DNA from: Rhodococcus sp. BP22
GTDB taxonomy: Bacteria > Actinomycetota > Actinomycetes > Mycobacteriales > Mycobacteriaceae
DNA: 64,000 nucleotides
NCBI RefSeq assembly: GCF_014281965.1
Contig: NZ_JACFTB010000004.1
Span: 411,725 to 475,724 of the forward strand
Direction of reading: 5' to 3'
This document shows, piece by piece, positions 1 to 7,196 of the stretch. Numbering within the stretch: the first letter of the stretch is position 1; every line of letters begins with the position of its first letter. A program made the translations under genes and the position numbers. The notes below the pieces were generated by a model. It ran no database searches. It was not told the origin of the DNA and saw only the letters and a program-made list of their open reading frames with translations.

Positions 1-72
1 GTGGATGGTGGTCATGATCGAAACAGTCTCACGTTGCGAAAGCGCTGCATGGGTAGCAGTGGCTGACGGACA

Positions 73-279
73 ATGGTCATCATGTTGGACCCACGAGTAC
101 TCGACAACCATGAGCTCGACGCAGAACTGGCTGCACTCCGGCGGGGGCGTGACGCCTCGATGGACGAAGGAGCTGGAGACGATACTTTGGCCGAGGCGGA
201 TCGGCTGATCGAGAGGTTCGAGAAGGAAATTAAGGCGCGACATCAGGATTCCAGCCAGCAGGACCAGATGGACGTCTGA
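73..279 (+). CDS. small hypothetical protein
   Basis: An ORF of 68 residues, acidic and predicted helical, with a charged stretch around residues 40-58 (EADRLIERFEKEIKARH). No domain is recognised. The in-frame Met at residue 4 is an alternative start. It is the first plausible gene in the window. Bases 1-72 hold nothing I can support, and the overlapping ORF in the other frame (5-208) has Trp/Ser-rich, non-protein-like composition. It runs towards the minus-strand genes that follow, so it is not in an operon with them. Reality is uncertain because it rests only on amino acid composition. Confidence 0.45.
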   Translation: MVIMLDPRVLDNHELDAELAALRRGRDASMDEGAGDDTLAEADRLIERFEKEIKARHQDSSQQDQMDV

Positions 280-289
280 GCCACCGTTG

Positions 290-469
290 TCAGTCGGTCA
301 CCGGGCGGTCGACATATCCGGTGGTGTGCTGATTGTCCGCACTGCACTGGTAGTAGACCCACTTGGCGTCCGAGGTACCGGCGGGATCACCGAACCGGTG
401 AGTGACACGCTCCGCACATAAAGTGCCTGCGCCTCTGTCGTGGCAACGAAGATTGCTGGGTATGTACAT
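290..469 (-). CDS. possible small cysteine-containing protein
   Basis: A 59-residue ORF (ATG at 469, stop at 290) with protein-like composition: Cys9, Cys18 and Cys42, and a segment KWVYYQCSADNQHTTGYV near the C terminus. A 5-bp stem (GAGCC/GGCTC) lies immediately before its ATG. It sits 56 bp downstream of the SufR-like regulator on the same strand, so it could be the last gene of that transcript. I do not recognise the family. A competing ORF in another frame of the same strand (298-480) is Ser/Thr/Pro-rich and looks like a shadow. There is no signal peptide or membrane helix. Confidence 0.35.
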   Translation of the reverse strand: MYIPSNLRCHDRGAGTLCAERVTHRFGDPAGTSDAKWVYYQCSADNQHTTGYVDRPVTD

Positions 470-525
470 GAGCCCACCATAGGCTCTATCTACAAGGCCG
501 TTTACCAGGCGTTTTTAGATACGAC

Positions 526-1188
526 TTATTCTTCGCGGAGCTTCGGTCGTCCCGTTCTCGTGATCACGCACAGGTCGGGTTGCACGAAGGGGAGTAGCGC
601 GACATTCGGGCTGGTGTCTTCTTCGATTTCGAGGATTCGTTCGATCAGGCCGCGGTGCACCGAACACACCACTTGTGGATGCGCCACCGCCGAGTCGCGA
701 AACGGACAGGCTCGCAATTCGATCGTTCCCTGGGCATCGGTGTGTGGGTCGAAGCCGAGTTGGTCGAGGACGGTCAGCAGTTCGACGCTGCCCGTCCCGG
801 GCATCGTGTTCTGGGCAATGATGTCGTCTGCCCACTGCCTTCCTGCGTCTTCCGCACTCGCGCGGCCACCGTCGTCGTGGGTGGCCAACGCCTCGGCCAG
901 TACGTCGATGAGTTGTACTCGAGAAGTCTCGCTCCGCACCACTGGCGTGGCAGTGTAGAAAGTTCGGGGGCGTCCGCGACGCTTCTCCGAGACCGGCTGG
1001 CGCCGAACCATTCCAGAGCCTTCGAGATGGTCGAGGTGAAACCGAACAGTGGTGAGATGCAAGTCGATTCTGGTGGCTATGCTCAGCGCGTCGAGTGGAT
1101 CGCGAGCCTCGACGAGCATGTCGAGTATCTGCCGCCGCGTTTCGGATGCGAGCGCGGCGTGATGGGCGTTGTCGCTCCGATCAGCCAT
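526..1188 (-). CDS. SufR-like HTH regulator, probable Fe-S sensor
   Basis: A DNA-binding regulator of 220 residues. Residues 10-80 form an ArsR/DeoR-type winged helix (ASETRRQILDML, then VRFHLDHLE as recognition helix and a basic wing KRRGRPRTFY). The C-terminal half has the arrangement of SufR-type regulators, with CPF...HPQVVC and a third Cys, at C161, C175 and C207 (C-x13-C-x31-C). In SufR such cysteines hold a 4Fe-4S cluster that senses redox state or NO; that role is inferred here. It lies 35 bp downstream of the truncated haemoglobin gene on the same strand, and also has its own promoter element (GTGATACTTTC, five bases before the ATG), so it is probably autoregulated. It could instead be a redox-insensitive ArsR relative. 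Confidence 0.8.
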   Translation of the reverse strand: MADRSDNAHHAALASETRRQILDMLVEARDPLDALSIATRIDLHLTTVRFHLDHLEGSGMVRRQPVSEKRRGRPRTFYTATPVVRSETSRVQLIDVLAEALATHDDGGRASAEDAGRQWADDIIAQNTMPGTGSVELLTVLDQLGFDPHTDAQGTIELRACPFRDSAVAHPQVVCSVHRGLIERILEIEEDTSPNVALLPFVQPDLCVITRTGRPKLREE

Positions 1189-1193
1189 TGTTT

Positions 1194-1204
1194 GAAAGTA
1201 TCAC
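1194..1204 (-). promoter_or_regulatory. leaderless promoter element of the SufR-like regulator
   Basis: On the minus strand this reads GTGATACTTTC followed by aaaca and the ATG at 1188. The internal TACTTT fits a TANNNT -10 hexamer whose predicted +1 falls on the A of the ATG. The identical 11-mer with the identical 5-base spacing precedes the divergent cupin gene. Confidence 0.6.
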
Positions 1205-1223
1205 TATCCGCTAAATTCAGACA

Positions 1224-1649
1224 TCACAGACCCGCTTGGATGCTGCGCGTACTCACGGATTCGTTCTCGCGACGTGAACTCGCGTGAAGCCGTCGATGAA
1301 TCGAGTAGGCGATTCGGCGCGCCTGGGTCTTGGCTGCCTCGGCCTTCTGTCCGGCGAAGCTCTCGTCGACGTTGGCGACCCAGATTTCGAGCCACCGGTC
1401 GAAGTGTTCCTGCTCCAGTGGGAACCTGTCGTTCAGTGCGACGTGGAGTTGGAACGCGTTGCGCTTGTACTTGCCTGCGCGAAACAGCACTGTTTCCCAG
1501 AAGTCGCACATGATCGGCAGGTGATGGCCCAGATCCATCTCCGCGATCTCGGTGAATATCGGACCGATCAACGGATCGGCGAATGCTCGTTCGTAGAACT
1601 CGCCGACCATGGTCTCGACGTCGTGCCGGTCTCTCAAGTCTCGCATCAT
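1224..1649 (-). CDS. group III truncated haemoglobin
   Basis: A haem protein of 141 residues resembling group III (trHb3) globins: N-terminal DLRDRHDVETMVGEFYERAF, the segment HHLPIMCDFWETVLF of helices B-E, the proximal-His region around H69 (FQLHVAL) and HFDRWLEIW in the G helix. About 15 extra residues at the C terminus are polar and not part of the globin fold. The proposed role, from family knowledge, is oxygen or NO/peroxide chemistry in the cytoplasm. It is first in the minus-strand unit with the SufR-like regulator, and its 46-bp upstream region is shared with the divergent cupin gene, so all are likely controlled together. ATG at 1649 is chosen; Met2 is an alternative. Confidence 0.88.
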   Translation of the reverse strand: MMRDLRDRHDVETMVGEFYERAFADPLIGPIFTEIAEMDLGHHLPIMCDFWETVLFRAGKYKRNAFQLHVALNDRFPLEQEHFDRWLEIWVANVDESFAGQKAEAAKTQARRIAYSIHRRLHASSRRENESVSTRSIQAGL

Positions 1650-1679
1650 GCTGTCGATCCTAGGTGATTAAAAAGCATT

Positions 1680-1690
1680 GTGATACTTTC
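1680..1690 (+). promoter_or_regulatory. leaderless promoter element of the cupin-DUF2249 gene
   Basis: GTGATACTTTC followed by tattc and the ATG at 1696. TACTTT at 1684-1689 fits a -10 element with +1 exactly at the ATG. It is the same 11-mer and spacing as upstream of the regulator gene on the other strand, so it combines promoter and probable operator. It also lies within the promoter region of the haemoglobin gene. Confidence 0.6.
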
Positions 1691-1695
1691 TATTC

Positions 1696-2862
1696 ATGGA
1701 AGCGGCAACTCACGCGTTGGTAACCAGAAATACGATTGACGCGCAGCAAGTGCGTCCGGTCGAGAAGGGCAAGGTCAAGACTCGTCGTGTCTTCAAGGGG
1801 CCGGGAGTGACGATGATTCGTTTGACCATCGATTCCGGTGCCGTGATGACCGAGCACACTGCGGCGGTACCCATTGTGTTGCAGTCTATTTCAGGAAATG
1901 CCGTGATCGAGGTCGGCGGCGAACGGATCGACATGTCGGCTGGGGCGATAGTTCATGTCGATGCACACGTACCGCACTCTGTCGAAGCGATCACCCCAGC
2001 TCACCTACTGCTTTTCTTGCTAGAACGGGCTCCGTCCGAGAAGGCGAAGACACCAGAACCCATCCCGGAGCCGGCGCGATCCGATGTGGTCCTCGCCAGC
2101 ACCGGCGCCGATGCCGCCGCTATCGAGGCAGTCCTGAATCGGCACGCTGAAGTATCCGGCACGCTTTCCGGTTACGCGACGCGTGTGATCGACGCCGCGA
2201 GCGCGGGGGATCAGGGCTTGGCCGTCGGAACGCGAATCGAACTCCTCGCGTGGTGCAGCGGTCCGTTGGCCGACCTCCTCGACGCCGAGGCAGCAGAATT
2301 CGGTCTGGCTTTGCGCGAGATCGACGAAGCATTGGCAGATCGAGTCGCACAAGAGCGCGACGCGGTCGTTGCGTCGAGCCTCCGAGTAGCGCAAGCGCAG
2401 TCCGCTGCGGAGGGCGCTGCCGAGGTCGCAGGTCTGCGGGTGCACGTCGGCCAATACCTGCGTACCTATGAAAGCCGCGCGCTGCCCGCTCTCGCACAGT
2501 CGAAAGCGGCATCCTTGGCGGCTCTGTGGGCGAAGGTCGAAGCCCAGACGTCGACCGTCGCTGCAGGAGAAGGCCATGCGGCAACCGATCATGTCTGCGA
2601 ATGCGGTGTCGTGGACGAGCCTGAGTTGCCCGAACTCGATGTGCGCACAGTTCCGCATGCCATCCGTCATGCCACCGTTTTCGGCGCCCTCGATGCCGTG
2701 CAGGCGGGGGCGGGGATGATTCTGATCGCGCCACACGATCCGCTGCCCTTGCTGGCTCAGATCGAGCAACGGACGCCGGGGCGGTTCGAGGTCAGCTACC
2801 TCGAGCGTGGACCGCAAGCGTGGCGACTGCAGCTGTCCAACACCGCCTCGCACGACAGATGA
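1696..2862 (+). CDS. cupin / degenerate hemerythrin-like / DUF2249 protein
   Basis: A three-part cytoplasmic protein of 388 residues. Residues about 35-110 form a cupin barrel (GNAVIEVGG, then GAIVHVDAHVPHSV). Residues about 140-290 are helical and resemble a hemerythrin-like domain, but positions that normally carry iron-binding His pairs are mostly Glu or Ala, so a di-iron site is doubtful. Residues about 312-380 match DUF2249 (LDVRTVPHAIRHATVF, HDPLPLL, YLERGPQAW). DUF2249 proteins are often found beside NO and nitrogen-oxide genes, which suits the neighbouring globin and Fe-S-type regulator. No Shine-Dalgarno is visible, in line with a leaderless mRNA. It overlaps the next gene by ATGA. 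The exact function is unknown. Confidence 0.75.
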   Translation: MEAATHALVTRNTIDAQQVRPVEKGKVKTRRVFKGPGVTMIRLTIDSGAVMTEHTAAVPIVLQSISGNAVIEVGGERIDMSAGAIVHVDAHVPHSVEAITPAHLLLFLLERAPSEKAKTPEPIPEPARSDVVLASTGADAAAIEAVLNRHAEVSGTLSGYATRVIDAASAGDQGLAVGTRIELLAWCSGPLADLLDAEAAEFGLALREIDEALADRVAQERDAVVASSLRVAQAQSAAEGAAEVAGLRVHVGQYLRTYESRALPALAQSKAASLAALWAKVEAQTSTVAAGEGHAATDHVCECGVVDEPELPELDVRTVPHAIRHATVFGALDAVQAGAGMILIAPHDPLPLLAQIEQRTPGRFEVSYLERGPQAWRLQLSNTASHDR

Positions 2863-3350
2863 AGCTAGACGCTCTACGTGTCACTTACGTTCTGGGCGTG
2901 TGCTTCGTCATTGCCGGTGGGCTCGTCGCTGCGGTGACGGGCCCACTGGACCTCGAGCGAGGCAGTTGGCTCGCGGCATATTCGGTATTGGTATGCGGTG
3001 TCGCACAATGCGCGCTAGCGGTCGGCCACACGGTAACCGGCGCCCCCGCTCCGACGTCGCAGCTGTCATGGATTCGGCTGGCCGGCTGGAATCTGGGCAA
3101 TCTGCTGGTGATTGTCGGTGCGCTACTTCGGGTTCCGATCCTCGTCGATATCGGGGCGGTCCCGTTGGTGATCGCGTTGGTGCTCACTCTTCGGTCGACC
3201 CGGAACGCTATTCGGCGGATACCTGCGGTGGGCTATCGCCTGGTACTTCTCGTACTGATCGTGAGCATCCCGATCGGAGTGACTCTCAGTCACGCTCGGG
3301 CCGCAACGGAGTCTGCCGCACCCGTTCATGCCGCGATCGAATCCTGGTAA
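2859..3350 (+). CDS. four-helix membrane protein of the stress module
   Basis: An integral membrane protein of 163 residues with about four hydrophobic helices (around residues 8-30, 42-58, 80-100 and 130-150 of this start). The start is the ATG at 2859, which overlaps the TGA of the cupin-DUF2249 gene (ATGA) and implies translational coupling; an in-frame ATG at 2820 is less likely. No catalytic motif is visible and I do not recognise a named family. Being strictly coupled to the DUF2249 gene, it may be the membrane partner of that protein. A stem-loop at 3393-3412 follows. Confidence 0.65.
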   Translation: MKLDALRVTYVLGVCFVIAGGLVAAVTGPLDLERGSWLAAYSVLVCGVAQCALAVGHTVTGAPAPTSQLSWIRLAGWNLGNLLVIVGALLRVPILVDIGAVPLVIALVLTLRSTRNAIRRIPAVGYRLVLLVLIVSIPIGVTLSHARAATESAAPVHAAIESW

Positions 3351-3392
3351 CCGGTATGGCACGCGATGCGGGGCAAGGCACCGGGCGAAACA

Positions 3393-3412
3393 CGACACCC
3401 TGGCGGGTGTCG
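3393..3412. terminator. hairpin between membrane gene and tRNA
   Basis: Perfect 8-bp stem CGACACCC / GGGTGTCG with a TGGC loop, placed between the convergent membrane-protein gene and the tRNA. It has no long T-tract in either direction, so termination is inferred from position and stem. Confidence 0.5.
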
Positions 3413-3442
3413 GTTCACAATCGATCTTCGACCTGTACTACG

Positions 3443-3519
3443 TGGTGCCCTCGGTGAGACTCGAACTCACACTGGACGGGTTTTGAATCCGTTTCCTCTG
3501 CCAATTGGGATACGAGGGC
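3443..3519 (-). tRNA. tRNA-Leu(CAA)-like, short variable loop
   Basis: A 77-nt cloverleaf with encoded CCA. The acceptor stem GCCCTCG/CGAGGGC has 7 perfect pairs, the T arm GTGAG-TTCGAGT-CTCAC is perfect, and the D loop contains AATTGGCAGA. The anticodon loop TTCAAAA gives CAA (anticodon at 3485-3483), with stem ACGGA/CCCGT carrying one A-C mismatch next to the loop. The discriminator is A, as leucyl-tRNA synthetase needs. The oddity is the variable region of only about 5 nt, whereas bacterial tRNA-Leu normally has a long variable arm. It reads TTG codons if functional. Confidence 0.8.
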
Positions 3520-3636
3520 TGGCATCTTCAAGCAACGATTGACGAGTCTAGAAGATGCGCCGCGGGGGTGTTGCACCGGTACCCTTCAAAGGCTCGAGCA
3601 CTGATGGGCGATGACTGTCGAAGGAGACTGGTACGT

Positions 3637-4248
3637 ATGAATGCTCCTGTTGCGCAAGGTAGTGGCAAGCCCGCACTTCGTGTCGTAGTTGCCGAGGACG
3701 AATCTCTGATTCGCCTCGACCTCGTGGAAATGCTTCGCGAGGAAGGGTACGAGGTGGTGGGTGAGGCGGCCGACGGTCAACGGGCGGTGGATCTGGCCAT
3801 CGAACTTCGACCCGATCTGGTGATCATGGATGTGAAGATGCCTCGTCGCGACGGCATCGACGCCGCATCGGAAATTGCCGAGAAGCGGATCGCACCTGTG
3901 GTGATCCTGACCGCATTCAGTCAGCGAGAACTCGTCGAGAAGGCGCGCGATGCGGGAGCCATGGCATATCTGGTGAAGCCGTTCTCGAAGGCCGATCTGA
4001 TACCGGCCGTCGAACTTGCGGCCAGTCGATACACGGAGATCTCTTCGCTGGAGAGCGAGATCGTCGATCTGCAGGAGCGACTCGAGACGCGGAAGCTGGT
4101 CGAGCGCGCGAAAGGCAAGTTGATGGAGTCTCAGTCGCTGACCGAGCCTGCGGCGTTCAAGTGGATTCAGCATGCAGCGATGGACCGTCGAACGACGATG
4201 AAAGCCGTGGCGCTCATCATTATCGAGACTCTGGACAACACTGCGTAA
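3637..4248 (+). CDS. pdtaR: ANTAR-domain response regulator PdtaR
   Basis: A two-component response regulator of 203 residues acting on RNA rather than DNA. Residues 15-130 are a receiver domain with acidic pair E20-D21, phospho-acceptor D65 (VIMDVKMP) and K114 (YLVKPF). A coiled linker (residues 135-155) leads to the ANTAR domain at the C terminus (ERAKGKLMESQSLTEPAAFKW). In mycobacteria PdtaR works with the kinase PdtaS and binds paired stem-loops in target mRNAs to influence termination; the kinase is not in this window. The ATG at 3637 is chosen over the upstream in-frame ATG at 3505 because AAGGAG precedes it at 3621 and residues upstream are not family-like. It is transcribed away from the tRNA. 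Confidence 0.93.
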   Translation: MNAPVAQGSGKPALRVVVAEDESLIRLDLVEMLREEGYEVVGEAADGQRAVDLAIELRPDLVIMDVKMPRRDGIDAASEIAEKRIAPVVILTAFSQRELVEKARDAGAMAYLVKPFSKADLIPAVELAASRYTEISSLESEIVDLQERLETRKLVERAKGKLMESQSLTEPAAFKWIQHAAMDRRTTMKAVALIIIETLDNTA

Positions 4249-4442
4249 GCGAGGGTTTTCGGCTTCGGTGGAGTGCTCAGGCTACGGCCACGTAAAACTT
4301 TTGCCCATCAGGTCACAGTAAGGTCACGAGCCTCGTTCTCGCTGATCGCAAATCGCCTCGGACAGCTACCGTCTGATCCACACAAGAGCCTCATACGACT
4401 CAGGTGTGCTTCATAGCGATGAGCAAACCAAGGAGACCCTAG

Positions 4443-5777
4443 ATGGCAAAACGGACCTACGTCCGCACGGCTGCGGTGTTGGGTGCTGCATCATTGGCAC
4501 TGTTCGGATGTTCCTCGAACGACGATTCGAATTCGAGTGACAGCACCAGCGCCGCCGGCGGAAGCTCGGCAGCAGAAGAAACAGTCTCGACCGACTGCAC
4601 ACCTGAAGTGGCCACTGCGGGCGCAACGCCGGTCACCACTCCACTTGTCGTGGGAACTCTGCTCCCCGAGACCGGAACTCTCGCGTTTCTCGGGCCGCCT
4701 GAGGTTGCAGGTGTCCAACTCGCCATCAACGACGTGAACGAGGCCGGTGGCGTACTTGCCCAGCCCGTCCAGCTCATCCCCGGCGACTCGGGTGACACGA
4801 CCACCGATACTGCGACGACGACCGTCGATCGTCTGCTCGCCGGTGGCTCCGACGTCATCATCGGTGCAGCGTCGTCCTCTGTGTCGCTCAAGGTCATCGA
4901 CAAGATCGCCAGTGCAGGCGTGGTCCAGTTCTCACCGGCCAATACTTCCGATCAGTTCGTCTGCTACCCCGACAAGGGGCAGTACTTCCGTACCGCACCG
5001 ACCGACGTGCTGCAGGCACAGGCGCTCTCGAAGCTCATCGCCGAGGACGGCGCACAGCGCGTGTCCATTCTCGCGCTGAACGATCCCTATGGAACGGGCC
5101 TCGCCAGCAATACCGTCGATAATCTCGAGGCGGCAGGCATTCCGTCGGATCAGATTCAGAAGATCATCTACGATCCCAACGCACAGTCGTTCAACGCCGA
5201 GGTCGACGACGTCAAGACCTTCGCGCCCGACGCCGTGGCCATCATCGGCTTCGAGGAGTCGGCGAAGATCATCACCCGCATGCATGAGGTCGGCATCGGA
5301 CCGTCCGACGGAATGGCAGTCTTCGGCGTCGACGGCAACATGGGTAACGCACTCGGCGAATCCGTGGCGAAGCCGTTGCTGGACACGATGAGAGGCACGA
5401 CGCCACTCACCGACGTCGGCCCGGCATTCCAGGACCGACTCAAGGCCATCAACCCGGCCCTGGTGGACTTCAATTACGCAGGCGAGTCCTACGACGCGGT
5501 GGTGATCTCGGCGCTGGCAGCCGAGGCCGCAAAGTCGACCGCAGGTACCGATATCGCGGCGAATATCAACGCAGTCACCAAGGGTGGCGAGAAGTGCACG
5601 ACCTTTGCGCAGTGCCTTCCGCTGGCAAAGGCCGGAACCGACCTCGACTATGACGGAATTACCGGTGCGCTGAACTTCACCGATGGTGGCGAACCCGCCA
5701 CCGGTTCCTACGGCAACCTGGTTTTCGGCCCGGACAACACACTGACCACCGATGGATTCATAGTGGTCGGCGAGTGA
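4443..5777 (+). CDS. branched-chain amino acid-type ABC substrate-binding lipoprotein
   Basis: An extracytoplasmic solute-binding protein of 444 residues (Peripla_BP_6, LivJ/AmiC class). It has a lipoprotein signal peptide with lipobox LFGC (Cys at about 23) and a Ser/Asp-rich tether, then the two-lobed fold: VGTLLPETGTLAFLGPPEVAGV, SVSLKVIDKIASAGVVQFSPANTS, ALNDPYGTG. It presumably feeds the LivHM permease encoded on the opposite strand at 8.2-10.6 kb. It is monocistronic, with a clear terminator directly after it and AAGGAGACCCTAG before the ATG. The ligand (branched-chain amino acid, amide or other) cannot be read from sequence. Confidence 0.9.
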   Translation: MAKRTYVRTAAVLGAASLALFGCSSNDDSNSSDSTSAAGGSSAAEETVSTDCTPEVATAGATPVTTPLVVGTLLPETGTLAFLGPPEVAGVQLAINDVNEAGGVLAQPVQLIPGDSGDTTTDTATTTVDRLLAGGSDVIIGAASSSVSLKVIDKIASAGVVQFSPANTSDQFVCYPDKGQYFRTAPTDVLQAQALSKLIAEDGAQRVSILALNDPYGTGLASNTVDNLEAAGIPSDQIQKIIYDPNAQSFNAEVDDVKTFAPDAVAIIGFEESAKIITRMHEVGIGPSDGMAVFGVDGNMGNALGESVAKPLLDTMRGTTPLTDVGPAFQDRLKAINPALVDFNYAGESYDAVVISALAAEAAKSTAGTDIAANINAVTKGGEKCTTFAQCLPLAKAGTDLDYDGITGALNFTDGGEPATGSYGNLVFGPDNTLTTDGFIVVGE

Positions 5778-5796
5778 TCGACTGACTCAACTAGTG

Positions 5797-5827
5797 GAGC
5801 CCCGTTCTGCTCGGCATAACGGGGCTC
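5797..5827 (+). terminator. terminator of the LivJ-like gene
   Basis: Perfect 10-bp stem GAGCCCCGTT / AACGGGGCTC with an 11-nt loop, followed by TTCTGGTCG, 20 bases after the stop codon. Confidence 0.8.
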
Positions 5828-5986
5828 TTCTGGTCGTGCCCGACAGCATCCTGTGGCGCGCAGAAGTGAGAGCTACTCGGAGCTGGCATGTACATCAGGA
5901 GCGTTGTCTTGCAGGAGCTTTCGATCATGCTTATGGACCTGGGAAGGCAGTCGCGCGGGCCGGACGCTATTACTGAGGAGGAATGT

Positions 5987-6261
5987 ATGTCGATGGATCA
6001 GTTGGCGTTCTATCAGCAGAAGCTGGAATACGAGATCGATTCGTGGGATCTGTACGAGGCATTGCAGTCTCAGAGTGAGCTGGGTACCGATGTCGTCGTG
6101 GTGCCAAAACTGCGATGAAGCTGGTGAGTCTCGGGTTTCGGGTGAAGGAGATGCTCGGCGGGTTGGATTGGTGGAAGCGTGACGGGTATGCGACGGACGG
6201 GCAGGATGCTCGGCCCGGGGTCGAGGTTCCAGCGTGCGGGTGCGATGGCGAGGCCGGCTGA
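5987..6261 (+). pseudogene. rhodanese-like gene with internal deletion
   Basis: Two fragments of one rhodanese-fold protein are joined out of frame. The first ORF (5987-6118, with GAGGAG six bases upstream) encodes the family's N terminus, MDQLAFYQQKLEYEID up to the strand DVVVV, and then stops after PKLR. The second reading frame (6115-6261) continues with the family's C-terminal helix and end: KLVSLGFRVKEMLGGLDWW, KRDGYATDG and a terminal CGC motif. The middle part with the DAR strand, the HIPGA turn and the catalytic Cys loop is missing (roughly 60 residues by family length). The second frame overlaps the stop by ATGA. The product cannot be a sulfurtransferase. Confidence 0.75.
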
Positions 6262-6336
6262 CGACATGCCCGGGTTGGCTTTGTCGATGACGACCAAGGA
6301 TGTCGACGGGTTCTCCGACAGCGAGGAATCGCGCAA

Positions 6337-6366
6337 ACGCCGACACGGAAACAACCGTGTCGGCGT
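6337..6366 (-). terminator. terminator of the livHMGF operon
   Basis: A 12-bp perfect stem, ACGCCGACACGG / CCGTGTCGGCGT with loop AAACAA, 24 bases beyond the livF stop codon. It could also stop transcription coming from the rhodanese remnant. Confidence 0.75.
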
Positions 6367-6389
6367 CCTGCGTAGCGAACGAGGTGCGG

Positions 6390-7196
6390 TTACTTTTCTT
6401 TGCTTCCTGCCAACGTTCCGAGGTACAGCTCGATCACCTTCGGGTCGTTCATCAGATTGGTCCCGGTGTCGGTGTAGGCATTTCGGCCCTGATCGAGGAC
6501 ATAGCCGCGGTCGCAGATCTGAAGACACCGTCGCGCGTTCTGCTCGACCATGATGATCGAGACGCCTGCCGCATTGATCTTCTTGCAGCGGATGAACACT
6601 TCGTCCTGGAACATCGGCGACAGGCCCGCCGACGGCTCGTCGAGCAGCAGCACCGATGGTTCCATCATGAGCGCGCGACCCATCGCGACCATCTGGCGTT
6701 CACCGCCGGACAGTGCGCCTGCCTTGACCTTTTTGCGCTCACCCAGGAGTGGGAAGAGTTCGCTGACGAACTCGAAGCGTTCCGCGAACTTCTTGGGACG
6801 CAGATAGATTCCCATTTCGAGATTCTCTTCGATGGTCAGCGACGGGAAGACGTTCTGCGTCTGCGGGACGTACCCGACGCCTTTCGTCACCAGTACGTGC
6901 GCTTGCGCCGAAGTAATGTTGTCACCGCGTAGTTTGACCGAACCTTCGCGGACGGGAATCAGCCCGAACAGAGTCTTCAAAAGTGTCGACTTACCTGCCC
7001 CGTTGGGCCCGATGATGCCGACGATTTCGCCGTCCCGAAGGAAGAAGTTGCAGTCACTGAGGATGTTGACGCCGGGAATGTATCCCGCAACCAGATTGTC
7101 GGCTCGCAGAAGCGCGCCTTCGGCCAGCCGAGCATGCTCTGCCGGGGTCGCGGCAAATTCTGCGGCGGTCAATTTTTGTGTACCGGGTTCGCTCAT
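6390..7196 (-). CDS. livF: branched-chain amino acid-type ABC transporter ATPase LivF
   Basis: An ATP-binding subunit of 268 residues on the cytoplasmic face of the LivHM permease. It has Walker A GPNGAGKST, Q-loop GYVPQTQNVFP, signature LSGGERQM, Walker B VLLLDEPSAGL and a late His replaced by Gln in IMVEQNARR, as is usual for LivF. A roughly 30-residue N-terminal extension precedes the domain. It is last of four genes in livHMGF. Its ATG overlaps the livG stop (ATGA), and a strong hairpin follows. Confidence 0.93.
   Translation of the reverse strand: MSEPGTQKLTAAEFAATPAEHARLAEGALLRADNLVAGYIPGVNILSDCNFFLRDGEIVGIIGPNGAGKSTLLKTLFGLIPVREGSVKLRGDNITSAQAHVLVTKGVGYVPQTQNVFPSLTIEENLEMGIYLRPKKFAERFEFVSELFPLLGERKKVKAGALSGGERQMVAMGRALMMEPSVLLLDEPSAGLSPMFQDEVFIRCKKINAAGVSIIMVEQNARRCLQICDRGYVLDQGRNAYTDTGTNLMNDPKVIELYLGTLAGSKEK

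Noticed and set aside
298..480. 60-residue minus-strand ORF overlapping the small Cys protein
   Set aside because: Ser/Thr/Pro-rich, no start context; the other frame looks more protein-like.
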